Below, piece by piece: positions 7,611 to 13,919 of a DNA stretch of 15,767 nt. The translations under genes were made by a program, and so were the position numbers. Below the pieces are notes generated by a model. The model searched no databases. It was not told the origin of the DNA and saw only the letters and a program-made list of their open reading frames with translations. Source of the stretch: Pyrinomonadaceae bacterium (GTDB lineage Bacteria; Acidobacteriota; Blastocatellia; Pyrinomonadales; Pyrinomonadaceae); NCBI GenBank assembly GCA_025937955.1, contig JAICQI010000036.1, positions 1 through 15,767 on the forward strand, read 5' to 3'. How positions within the stretch are numbered: the stretch's first letter is position 1; the number at the start of each line of letters is the position of its first letter.

Positions 7611-7720
7611 TTGCTTCGGTTCCTTTTTATGAGTTTAAAAAACAAGCACATTGCGCGAGGTGTACACTCCTTCATTTATCCACAGATTGCGCGGCTTCCG
7701 GTAAACATTTGTGGATTGAC
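7611..7720 (-). promoter_or_regulatory. gvpJ-gvpA intercistronic region with hairpin and DnaA-box-like sequence
   Basis: The longest gap in the operon between gvpF/L-a and the kinases. Just after the gvpJ stop an inverted repeat (ATCCACA at 7678-7684 and TGTGGAT at 7710-7716) can form a stem. The left arm is within a perfect TTATCCACA (7676-7684), the consensus DnaA box. An 8-bp palindrome GTGTACAC lies at 7660-7667. An A/T-rich stretch with TAAACT and then AAAAGGAA precede gvpA. No convincing -35 box is visible, so an extra promoter here is only possible. The hairpin could also protect or process the mRNA. Confidence 0.4.
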
Positions 7721-8122
7721 TTACGGCCGAGTTCGACGCTTGGCCTTTGCCTGGCGCCCACTTCTTTGGTTGTTAGCAAGTTGATTCTGTTCACGACTGA
7801 TGGCAGCAAGGTTAGCCGCTGCGAGTCTTCTAATTTCCTGTTCGAGCACGGAAAGCCGTTCGCGCAACTCCACGTTTTCAGCCTCAGCGCGTTCGGCGCG
7901 CGTCGTCAGGTTTGTGTCGTAGCGCCACCAGTTCAAACCGATCTGCTCCGCCTTATCGATCGAGCAAACGAGCAGACGGATCTGTAACGTAAGTAGCTCT
8001 ACATTGGCTAACGACACCTTGATGTCGCCTGCTATCACCAGTCCTTTGTCAAGAATACGGTCGAGTACATCAACCAGGCCCGGGGGACGGGCCGTTATCA
8101 GGGTAGACCGCTCGCTGGACAC
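7721..8122 (-). CDS. gvpJ: Gas vesicle protein GvpJ
   Basis: 133 residues. The GvpA-family core (about 14-68: GLVDVLDRILDKGLVIAGDIKVSL, VELLTLQIRLLVCSIDKAEQIGLNWW) ends in the INWW-type motif characteristic of GvpJ instead of the YLKYAEA of GvpA. GvpJ is a minor, shell-related protein needed for nucleation and shape of the vesicle. A coiled-coil-like helix (about 75-112) and a very basic tail (RSGRQAKAKRRTRP) follow, longer than many GvpJs. The start is GTG, supported by GGAGGG at 8128-8133, five bases upstream. It lies 91 nt after gvpK and 110 nt before gvpA. Confidence 0.93.
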   Translation of the reverse strand: MSSERSTLITARPPGLVDVLDRILDKGLVIAGDIKVSLANVELLTLQIRLLVCSIDKAEQIGLNWWRYDTNLTTRAERAEAENVELRERLSVLEQEIRRLAAANLAAISREQNQLANNQRSGRQAKAKRRTRP

Positions 8123-8127
8123 TTTCG

Positions 8128-8133
8128 CCCTCC
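8128..8133 (-). promoter_or_regulatory. Strong Shine-Dalgarno site fixing the GTG start of gvpJ
   Basis: The minus strand reads GGAGGG, five bases before the GTG at 8120-8122. It is the strongest ribosome-binding site in the gas-vesicle operon and decides the non-ATG start. Confidence 0.65.
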
Positions 8134-8213
8134 AGTATCAGGGGGCGGCTTTACTCAAAAAGCTCAATGACCGCCACCATCGTTTGAATCCTGCCGCACA
8201 GGATGCGGTACTG

Positions 8214-8579
8214 CTAAATCAAGCGACCGATGGGACCAAGATCAAGATTGAGGTCTTCATCAGCTAATCCGAACTGCGTTTTTAGCTCTTCGAGCTTGGC
8301 TTCCAACCTCATGAGCGCCAAACCCAGCTCTTCGATCTGTTCAGGTGAGAGATCCCCGCCTTCCATACGACGAACCGCCTGCTTTTCCAACAGACGGCGG
8401 ACGAACTCGATCAAAGTAAGTACTAGCTTTGCCAGACCCTGCTCCACGCTCTGCGGGTCGATATTAATTCGCGAGGGTAGGGTGTCTGTGACGCAACGAA
8501 GTTGCTCGACAAACTCCTCAACAGGCGAAGTTTCAGTTTCCGGCTCAGCCGTCAGGGGATTTTCGGGGGAAAGCTCCAT
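8214..8579 (-). CDS. gvpK: Gas vesicle protein GvpK
   Basis: 121 residues, normal for GvpK. A variable acidic N-terminus precedes the conserved core: RINIDPQSVEQGLAKLVLTLIEFVRRLLEKQAVRRM, then GGDLSPEQIEELGLALMRLEAKLEELK, then the C-terminal signature FGLADEDLNLDLGPIGRL. GvpK is an accessory protein found in nearly all gas-vesicle clusters and needed for assembly; its exact biochemical role is not settled. The ATG overlaps the last base of the stop codon of gvpF/L copy c (TGATG), so translation is coupled to that gene. Confidence 0.96.
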   Translation of the reverse strand: MELSPENPLTAEPETETSPVEEFVEQLRCVTDTLPSRINIDPQSVEQGLAKLVLTLIEFVRRLLEKQAVRRMEGGDLSPEQIEELGLALMRLEAKLEELKTQFGLADEDLNLDLGPIGRLI

Positions 8580-9298
8580 CAGCTTACTCCGAACTGTGTT
8601 TTAAACTCAAGCCCAATGTTTGCAAAACTATACGGGGGCCAGGGGCCGCTTAGACGAATATTCAAATCAGGCCGATTATTGCGGATTTCTTGCACGTTTT
8701 TCTGATACCTCTCAATATTTAATCTTTCGACAAGGTGAAAAACACCAGCCAGCATCCCCGTTCTCGACGGGTGGAGCTCGATGTGCTCATCCCGTATCAA
8801 GCCGCCGAGATGTTCCCGGAGCAGGTTGGATAACTCGATTTTCTGTGCGGCCTGGCGTTCATCGCCAAGGAGCTCACGTCGCTTCTTTTCGAGAAATGCC
8901 GTGCCCGGGCCTTGTTTTTCATTTTCAGGTGGCTGGGCCGCGGCAGGTTTTGCCTGTTGCCAAATGATTTTCAGGTCCATCTCGACGCAGCCGCGTACAT
9001 GCGCAAGGTTTTTTTTCAGCGCAGGCTTGTAAGTCGCGACGTAATGCCGGAGCTGTTGCTCCGTTAAAACTGTCCCGAAGCGAAGTGGCAACGAGGTCGT
9101 TTGATCCAGAAGACTGCGCACCACTGCGGCGTGGGCCATGACAGACTCGCTCTGAGTTAATGGGAACGACTCACTCTCGCTGACCACTATTCCAAATTCG
9201 TCTATCTTCAACATACTTACCGGGGCGTTCGCAATACCGCGGACTGACACATCAAGCGTATCGACGTCTTCAACTATGCAATAAGCGTATAACGTCAT
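8579..9298 (-). CDS. Gas vesicle accessory protein, GvpF/GvpL family (copy c)
   Basis: 239 residues from the ATG at 9296-9298. It starts with the family motif (MTLYAYCIVED), continues with SLPLRFGTVL and a helical C-terminal half, and ends with the family signature LSGPWPPYSFANIGLEF. GvpF/L proteins bind GvpA and act in early assembly; whether this copy is F or L cannot be told. Between the halves (about 115-140) it has a Pro/Ala/Gln-rich insert (AKPAAAQPPENEKQGPG). A longer frame begins at a GTG at 9319, but those extra residues (MAARRSE) come from the inverted repeat next door, and ATG fits the family's usual N-terminus; neither start has a good ribosome-binding site. The stop overlaps the gvpK start. 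Confidence 0.92.
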   Translation of the reverse strand: MTLYAYCIVEDVDTLDVSVRGIANAPVSMLKIDEFGIVVSESESFPLTQSESVMAHAAVVRSLLDQTTSLPLRFGTVLTEQQLRHYVATYKPALKKNLAHVRGCVEMDLKIIWQQAKPAAAQPPENEKQGPGTAFLEKKRRELLGDERQAAQKIELSNLLREHLGGLIRDEHIELHPSRTGMLAGVFHLVERLNIERYQKNVQEIRNNRPDLNIRLSGPWPPYSFANIGLEFKTQFGVS

Positions 9299-9307
9299 TT
9301 CCGATCG

Positions 9308-9399
9308 ACGGGCGGCCACGGAGTGCCCCCGCTACAGTTGGTTCGTCGGATGGCCCAGGAGCGGAGCAACTGTAGGGGCGGCACTACGTGGCCGCCCGT
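9308..9399. repeat. Long imperfect inverted repeat (GGGCGGCCACG...GCTACAGTTG family)
   Basis: Left arm 9308-9340 and right arm 9367-9399 are near-perfect reverse complements (33 nt each, about 30 pairing), with a 26-nt loop. The words CTGTAGGGGCGGC and ACGTGGCCGCCC are typical of mobile palindromic intergenic elements. It fills the space between the gvpM/S-like gene and gvpF/L copy c and would fold into a very stable hairpin in the operon mRNA, overlapping the alternative GTG start of copy c. Confidence 0.85.
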
Positions 9400-9411
9400 G
9401 CTTCGCTTTCT

Positions 9412-9639
9412 TTATTCGACTTCCGTTTGCCGGTTGCGCAGGACTTCCTGCGCTGTTTCGACGGAGCTGACCATCACGTTCAGGCCCACGAAGATCAGAT
9501 CGATATCGGCCACCGCGATCGTGATTTCGCCGGCGATTACAAGGCCGCGATTGAGTACGTGATCGAGTGTTTCGAGCAGGGAGACATCGGTGTTCTCCCA
9601 TTCTTCGCTGACGATTATTTGGTCGAAAGATGAACTCAT
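9412..9639 (-). CDS. GvpA-family minor gas vesicle protein (GvpM/GvpS-like)
   Basis: 75 residues. Core (about 19-65) DVSLLETLDHVLNRGLVIAGEITIAVADIDLIFVGLNVMVSSVETA is a Gas_vesicle-family domain, but the AGEIT and VGLNVMVSSVETA segments resemble GvpM or GvpS-type paralogues more than the shell GvpA or GvpJ. Such paralogues are minor, nucleation- or cap-related proteins. Its ATG overlaps the stop of gvpF/L copy b by four bases (ATGA), with no ribosome-binding site of its own, so translation depends on the upstream gene. The stop lies close to the long inverted repeat on its downstream side. Confidence 0.88.
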   Translation of the reverse strand: MSSSFDQIIVSEEWENTDVSLLETLDHVLNRGLVIAGEITIAVADIDLIFVGLNVMVSSVETAQEVLRNRQTEVE

Positions 9640-10436
9640 ACAGGATTAACGAAGTTGTAAACAGGCCACGGGCCTGTCAGTTCCAAACGAACGCCCGCTG
9701 CCTGATGCTCCTGGGCCAGACGTTCCGCCGCATCACGAAACTCCTCGAAACCGGATCGCTTCACGAGAAACGCAAACTTCGCTTTCAGCTCGCCGTGCTC
9801 CGTTGTTTCAACTTTGAGAATGCGCAAGCGCCGGGCGTCGTCAGTGTGATCTTTTAGTTTTGCTTCGATCTGATCGACGATGCGATTGACAGCCGCGCGC
9901 ACTTCGTCGACACGCATTGCATCGATCTTTTTTTGCATTAAGTACGATTGTCCGGGCGGCGCCTGCGCTGCACGCTCCACCAGCTCACGCAGGACCGGAC
10001 TCACCGACGTGATACTCGACATCAAGACTGCGCGATCGCTGTAGACGTTCACACCCCACTCTTCGCGGCCACGCAAATGTTCGATGATCTCTTCCAGTTC
10101 CCGGCTCTTCTCAGTAAGCATCTGCTCGATGCCGCTGCGTTCGAGGTAGATCGTTCCGAAACGCAAAGGGATGACGCTGGCGCGTTTAGCGACGTATTCA
10201 GCGACTGTTTCATGACGCATGGCGCGAATCGCGGTCCAGGTCGCGTCCGTCAGGTGTTCAGCCAGGCGCTCTTCGCTGTACGTCTCTCTTGGAACCTGAC
10301 TCACGAGCGCGGCAAGGGTGTTGACTGCAATCCATTCGAGTTTGGCGTCCTCTTCGATGGCCGCAGGCAAGGAATCCGCAGGCAACTGCGCGGCGGCCGC
10401 ACTCTCGGCGATACAGTAGACGTAATAGGCACTCAT
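9636..10436 (-). CDS. Gas vesicle accessory protein, GvpF/GvpL family (copy b)
   Basis: 266 residues from the ATG at 10434-10436: MSAYYVYCIAES start, ASVIPLRFGTIYLE in the middle, a long helical region and the C-terminal signature LELTGPWPVYNFVNP. This is a full-length GvpF/L protein and the most canonical of the three copies. The frame is open further up to another ATG (10445) and a TTG (10457); the TTG lies in the dispersed repeat and YYVYCI-type proteins usually start just before this motif, so I chose the inner ATG. No clear ribosome-binding site precedes any of these. It is separated from the ATPase gene by the repeat hairpin and overlaps the gvpM/S-like gene by four bases. Confidence 0.92.
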   Translation of the reverse strand: MSAYYVYCIAESAAAAQLPADSLPAAIEEDAKLEWIAVNTLAALVSQVPRETYSEERLAEHLTDATWTAIRAMRHETVAEYVAKRASVIPLRFGTIYLERSGIEQMLTEKSRELEEIIEHLRGREEWGVNVYSDRAVLMSSITSVSPVLRELVERAAQAPPGQSYLMQKKIDAMRVDEVRAAVNRIVDQIEAKLKDHTDDARRLRILKVETTEHGELKAKFAFLVKRSGFEEFRDAAERLAQEHQAAGVRLELTGPWPVYNFVNPV

Positions 10437-10450
10437 CCGAATCATATTTA

Positions 10451-10532
10451 GCCACAAAAAGGCACAAAAAGCACAAAATGAGCTTTTATTGAATTGTTCC
10501 CTCTTTTAGTGCCTTTTGTGCCTTTTTGAGGC
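10451..10532. repeat. Imperfect inverted repeat, second copy of the CACAAAAGGCAC family
   Basis: Left arm 10451-10474 and right arm 10509-10532 pair at 22 of 24 positions around a 34-nt loop. The arm sequence matches the element at 570-635. The stop codon of the ATPase gene (10486-10488) lies in the loop and its last codons (LKKAQKALKEGTIQ) are read from the right arm, so the repeat lies inside the reading frame's 3' end. Confidence 0.85.
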
Positions 10533-12489
10533 TAACTGCTTTTTGCCAGGCGTTAAAGTGGTCCAGCAGTTCCTGGGAGCCCCTGATTTCGTGTGGCTGT
10601 TGGGGCGCGAGGAACATCTCTACGGAGCGACGTCGAAATTTCTTTTGAAACTCCGCGATCACCTGATCCTGAAACTTTCGGCGCGCCCGACAAAACTTGC
10701 ACGCCTGAGCCGGCGCGACGCCATTAATCAAGAGTTTACTCAACGGCACTTTCAGTTTCTCGAGTGACTTTGCCAGGTCAGAAGTTTCCTCGAGACTCAT
10801 GTGCTCGGGAATAGCTACGCCGACAAACTCGCAACGCTCCGCGTCCGTGAGCAACGCCAGCACTTTCTTAATACTTTTCGATAACGCCACCAACTCTTCC
10901 GCTACCTGATTGGCGCGCAACACGTCCTTGTACTTTAGCAGCAGCTTCATGAACGTCCTGATCCATGAGAGCGCTACCTGCGGCAGTTCCAGGAAGCGTA
11001 TCAAGTGTCCGGTTGGCGCTGTGTCGAGAATGATCGTGTGATACCGCTCCTCGTCGAGCAAATCGCTGATCGTGCCAAGCGCCGCGATCTCATCAATGCC
11101 GGGTGGAGTCAGCTCAACCAGCTCACGCATCGCTTCCCGATCAAATTTGATCTCCATTCGCGATCCGCCCGCCAAAGAATCAAACAGTTCATCAGTCCAC
11201 GATCGATAACGCTGCTTCAGCTCTTCAAACCACCTCCCCGGATCGATCTCCATCGCATCGAGGTTCTGAACACCACCAACACCACTCTTCAACTCGCCGA
11301 CCTCTTCATCAAAACTATCCGATAGCGAATGCGCCGGATCGGTCGAGAACACCAACAACTTTTCCTTCGGGTTCGCGCGCGCAAGTGCCAGCGCAAACGC
11401 AGCCGCCGCAGTCGTCTTGCCGACACCCCCTTTACCACCAAAGATCACGATCTTCCTTGCCTCTAACGGAAACGAAGACTTCACCGCGGCTGGTACGGAT
11501 TTAGAATCCGGATTTATCCGTGTCATCCGCGGCTTCATTTCATCTTCCCAGATCAACTTGCCGAGTTTTTTCAAATCGTCGATTCCGCGCACTTCTTTCG
11601 GATGCAACGGAACGTAATGCAGTCGCAACTCGCCAAACAAAGTCGCAATCTGCTTGAGCCAGGGCCGCTGCGTTCTTACACGCGCACGACAATACTTGCA
11701 GTCTTCATGTTCCTGCTCTACGCGATTGACAATCAGATCTCGTACCGGCACACCCTGCTCGCGCAACAGTTCGAGATATCGCTCCGTTTCGAGCACGCTC
11801 ATCGCTTCCGGAATAGTCACGAGCGTAAAACTGGTCTGCTCATTATCGTGCAGCAAGCTTCGCACAGCTTCGATTCTCTGATCGAGATCACGCAGGAACA
11901 GATCGACTTCATCCGCGACGGGCTTGCGACGCGCAAAGTGCGCCAGGATGTAGCGATGTTTATCGCCCATCAAGTCGAGTGCGTTCACCATGCGCGCAAA
12001 CACCTCCGGCAAGCGCAGCAATCGAGTCGTGTGCCCCGACGGCGCAGTATCGATCACGATATGTGCATACTTACCCTCGCGCTCCAACTCGCTCAACTCA
12101 AACAGCGACATCACCTCGTCCAACCCGGGCAGCGAAAGACTCAGCAACTCGTTGATGTCTTCCTCGTCGAGCAACGTCCCTCGCTCGGCAATCTCCGCGA
12201 GCACTTTGCCGTGCGCGGTGCGAAATCTCTCCAGCGCGAGACTCGCGTCCATCTCATACGCAAAGAGCCTCGCACCGCGGAGTTGTTTTACTTCCACGAG
12301 GCGGTTGCCGATCTTTACGTCGAGACTGTCGGATAGGGAATGCGCCGGATCAGTGGAGAACAGCAGGATCGATTCGTTTTGCTTGAGCTTGTTGACGAGG
12401 TAAAGCGCGGTGGCTGAGGCGGCGGTAGTCTTCCCGACCCCACCTTTGCCACCAAAGAAAAGATAACGTGCGTTTAAACTTACTCGCGT
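10486..12489 (-). CDS. Tandem Get3/ArsA-like ATPase, probable gas-vesicle assembly factor
   Basis: About 667 residues if started at the ACG at 12487-12489. Two homologous ATPase halves. Half 1: P-loop GGKGGVGKTT (13-22), STDPAHSLSDSL, DTAPSGHT (147-154), EDCKYCRAR (Cys264, Cys267). Linker about 322-340. Half 2: P-loop (351-360), STDPAHSLSD, DTAPTGH (489-495), QACKFCRARRKFQ (Cys597, Cys600). The CxxCxxR motifs match the zinc site that joins Get3 dimers; here they could form it within one chain. E. coli ArsA arsenite-site cysteines are not arranged this way, and no arsB, arsD or arsR is nearby. No ATG, GTG, TTG, CTG or ATN codon lies in frame between an upstream TGA and the P-loop; the next start (GTG, 12297) would delete the P-loop. 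ACG has GGGAG four bases upstream and overlaps the gvpG end. The position inside the gvp operon implies a role in GvpA-family delivery or assembly, which is inference. Confidence 0.88.
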   Translation of the reverse strand, partial: TRVSLNARYLFFGGKGGVGKTTAASATALYLVNKLKQNESILLFSTDPAHSLSDSLDVKIGNRLVEVKQLRGARLFAYEMDASLALERFRTAHGKVLAEIAERGTLLDEEDINELLSLSLPGLDEVMSLFELSELEREGKYAHIVIDTAPSGHTTRLLRLPEVFARMVNALDLMGDKHRYILAHFARRKPVADEVDLFLRDLDQRIEAVRSLLHDNEQTSFTLVTIPEAMSVLETERYLELLREQGVPVRDLIVNRVEQEHEDCKYCRARVRTQRPWLKQIATLFGELRLHYVPLHPKEVRGIDDLKKLGKLIWEDEMKPRMTRINPDSKSVPAAVKSSFPLEARKIVIFGGKGGVGKTTAAAAFALALARANPKEKLLVFSTDPAHSLSDSFDEEVGELKSGVGGVQNLDAMEIDPGRWFEELKQRYRSWTDELFDSLAGGSRMEIKFDREAMRELVELTPPGIDEIAALGTISDLLDEERYHTIILDTAPTGHLIRFLELPQVALSWIRTFMKLLLKYKDVLRANQVAEELVALSKSIKKVLALLTDAERCEFVGVAIPEHMSLEETSDLAKSLEKLKVPLSKLLINGVAPAQACKFCRARRKFQDQVIAEFQKKFRRRSVEMFLAPQQPHEIRGSQELLDHFNAWQKAVSLKKAQKALKEGTIQ
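11490..11540. repeat. Repeat-like insertion in the ATPase inter-domain linker
   Basis: The words GGATTTAGAATCCGGATTTATCC and GTGTCATCCGCGG resemble the dispersed CGCGGATNNACGCNGATT family seen at 14115-14177. It is read in frame without a stop as part of the linker (MTRINPDSKSVPAAV) between the two ATPase halves. The resemblance is by eye and imperfect. Confidence 0.4.
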
Positions 12490-12797
12490 GGTTCTCCCTG
12501 GTCGTCGCCGCCGACTTCAATCACGAAACTCGACGAGTCAGCGGTATGGACCACCTGGTGCATCAGATCGAGCTGTCGCATCTTTATCGCTCGCAGACGC
12601 GCAAACAGCTCCGCTTCGCGTTCCTGAAATTCCTCTTCCGAGATCTCGTCCAGCTCGCGGCGCATCTCGAGCTCGAGCAACTGCTCTTTGATCACAGTGT
12701 CGTCGTTCAGTTCCTGATCGGCCATCTTCTGGATCTGGCCGAGTATGAACTTGAAACCGTTGACCGGCGCCAGTAATAAGTCGTCAATTAGAAACAT
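12480..12797 (-). CDS. gvpG: Gas vesicle protein GvpG
   Basis: 105 residues from the ATG at 12795-12797. N-terminus MFLIDDLLLAPVNGFKFILGQIQKMADQEL, then a charged helix with IKEQLLELEMRRELDEISEEEFQEREAELFARL, matching the small GvpG family (hydrophobic N-terminal segment, ELDEGEISEEEY-like motif). GvpG is an accessory protein in early vesicle assembly, often found with GvpF/L. An upstream-extended frame exists but its extra residues are antisense to nothing recognisable and lie over the end of gvpF/L copy a, so the short form is preferred. It overlaps that gene by 14 bases and its 3' end overlaps the proposed ACG start of the ATPase by ten bases, so the three are translationally coupled. Confidence 0.92.
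   Translation of the reverse strand: MFLIDDLLLAPVNGFKFILGQIQKMADQELNDDTVIKEQLLELEMRRELDEISEEEFQEREAELFARLRAIKMRQLDLMHQVVHTADSSSFVIEVGGDDQGEPRE
12494..12498 (-). promoter_or_regulatory. Shine-Dalgarno-like site before the proposed ACG start of the ATPase
   Basis: GGGAG on the minus strand, within the last codons of gvpG, four bases before the in-frame ACG (12489-12487). It supports initiation at ACG even though the codon is non-standard. Confidence 0.4.
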
Positions 12798-13662
12798 TTG
12801 ATAACTGCCGCACCGGTTCGGTGACGCCCTCACCACGATCGATCGCGGTGCCCTCGACACGTTCCCCGCCTTCACCACGCTCGAGCTTGAGACGAATATG
12901 AACAAAATTGTACGGCGGCCACGGACCAGTGTACTTGAACGATAGTTTACCTTCGTACTTCGAAGCGATCTCTTTCACTTTCTGATCAAACTCCGCCTCG
13001 CGATCGCGTTCAATCAGAAAAGCGGCGTTCATGATCATGCGATCGCCGATCGGCTTGTTGGCCCGCGATGCAACTGCGGTGTCGCGCAACTGCGAATACA
13101 CTTCGCGAATATATGCGTCCGCCTGGTCAGTCAACGCAGTTTCGATCAGCCGTCCGAGCTGCATGCGCGCGAAATAAGTCGAGCCTGTAGTCCGCGAGGT
13201 GATCTGCTCCTTGAGATGGCGGATCTCGTCGTCCATCTCTTCCAGCTCGGCGGTGACCTTGTCGCGATCCCAGTTCACCTTTAATCCGAATTCCACCTTG
13301 CCCTCCATTTTCGCCAACACGTCGCGCAGGGCGTCGTACGTTCCGCGAATGAGTTCCACAATGTCCTCTTCCGTACGGAACAGCGCGCCGAATGCCATCG
13401 GCAGCACCGTGAATTCCCGCATCACGGTTTCATTGACTTGCTCGTGTGTAAACACGTTTTCGCGCGTTGGGTCGTAAACGACGAGCGGCGTGTTTGAGAC
13501 TACAGCCGCAAGACCCTTGTGATGAACGGTATAAACTTCGTCCTTGCGTCCGCCAATGCCCATCGGACCGAAGGAACGCGGTTCGGAAGTCTCGATGATG
13601 CAGTAGACGTATTTGCCTTCAGGGACAGTTTCGACGGGGGATTGTTCTGATTCTCGATTCAT
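12784..13662 (-). CDS. Gas vesicle accessory protein, GvpF/GvpL family (copy a)
   Basis: 292 residues from the ATG at 13660-13662. After a short polar leader comes the family start (GKYVYCIIETSE), then FTVLPMAFGALFRTEED (84-100), VEFGLKVNWDRDKV, a long helical segment, and the signature KYTGPWPPYNFVHIRLKLE (244-261). A Gly/Glu/Arg-rich tail (262-292) goes beyond the usual end. It is the first gene of the gas-vesicle operon. The frame is open to a TTG at 13746, but that part reads through the promoter region and is not family-like. The gvpG start lies inside its last codons (14-bp overlap). No clear ribosome-binding site precedes the ATG. Confidence 0.93.
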   Translation of the reverse strand: MNRESEQSPVETVPEGKYVYCIIETSEPRSFGPMGIGGRKDEVYTVHHKGLAAVVSNTPLVVYDPTRENVFTHEQVNETVMREFTVLPMAFGALFRTEEDIVELIRGTYDALRDVLAKMEGKVEFGLKVNWDRDKVTAELEEMDDEIRHLKEQITSRTTGSTYFARMQLGRLIETALTDQADAYIREVYSQLRDTAVASRANKPIGDRMIMNAAFLIERDREAEFDQKVKEIASKYEGKLSFKYTGPWPPYNFVHIRLKLERGEGGERVEGTAIDRGEGVTEPVRQLSNVSN

Positions 13663-13712
13663 GCTTGTTTTACCCGAATGGGATGGCCGCGAGATGGGAT
13701 CGAACTTACGTT

Positions 13713-13746
13713 GCAAATGATAATCAGTTTGTCGCGATCTATACAA
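13713..13746 (-). promoter_or_regulatory. Candidate gas-vesicle operon promoter with Fur-box-like sequence
   Basis: On the minus strand TTGTAT (13746-13741), an 18-nt spacer and TATCAT (13722-13717) resemble a weak sigma-70 promoter, preceded by TGAT as in extended -10 elements. Overlapping the -10, 13713-13731 matches the classical 19-bp E. coli Fur consensus at 14 positions, including ATGATAATCA. It lies about 55 nt upstream of the first gene. The promoter is not strong on sequence and could be another one. Confidence 0.35.
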
Positions 13747-13836
13747 GCCTTATTGGACGGATTCAAAACATAACTCAGCGGCGGGCTTGAAAACCGGATG
13801 GTTGTCATGCAGGTCGTGGGTATCTTCGCGCGATTT

Positions 13837-13864
13837 TTTGCGCAGCTTAGTTTGCGCAGCTTAG
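13837..13864. repeat. Perfect tandem 14-bp duplication
   Basis: TTTGCGCAGCTTAG occurs twice without a gap. It lies in the divergent intergenic region, 96 nt before the small membrane-protein ATG; it may be a duplicated protein-binding site or a simple slippage product. Confidence 0.7.
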
Positions 13865-13919
13865 TAAATCACGCGTTGGCATGGACGTTGCTCTTTTCCA
13901 GGATGCTTTCGGTAGTTGG

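Noticed and set aside
7676..7720. Replication origin
   Set aside because: Only one perfect DnaA box and one partial match, no cluster, no AT-rich unwinding element and no dnaA/dnaN neighbours.
8230..8604. Plus-strand open frame opposite gvpK
   Set aside because: Serine-rich composition caused by the complementary strand; gvpK is unambiguous.
10486..12297. ATPase beginning at the GTG at 12297
   Set aside because: The same frame upstream encodes an intact first P-loop and STDPAHSLSDSL, so the real protein must start earlier.
10486..12489. Arsenite-pump ATPase ArsA for arsenic resistance
   Set aside because: No arsB, arsD, arsR or arsC nearby, the cysteines form CxxC pairs as in Get3, and the gene is embedded in a gas-vesicle operon.
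12480..12905. 141-residue GvpG from an upstream ATG
   Set aside because: The first 36 residues have no GvpG character and overlap the end of gvpF/L copy a; MFLIDDLLLAPV is the family start.
12784..13746. Longer gvpF/L copy a from TTG at 13746
   Set aside because: The extra 28 residues are not family-like and overlap the probable promoter.
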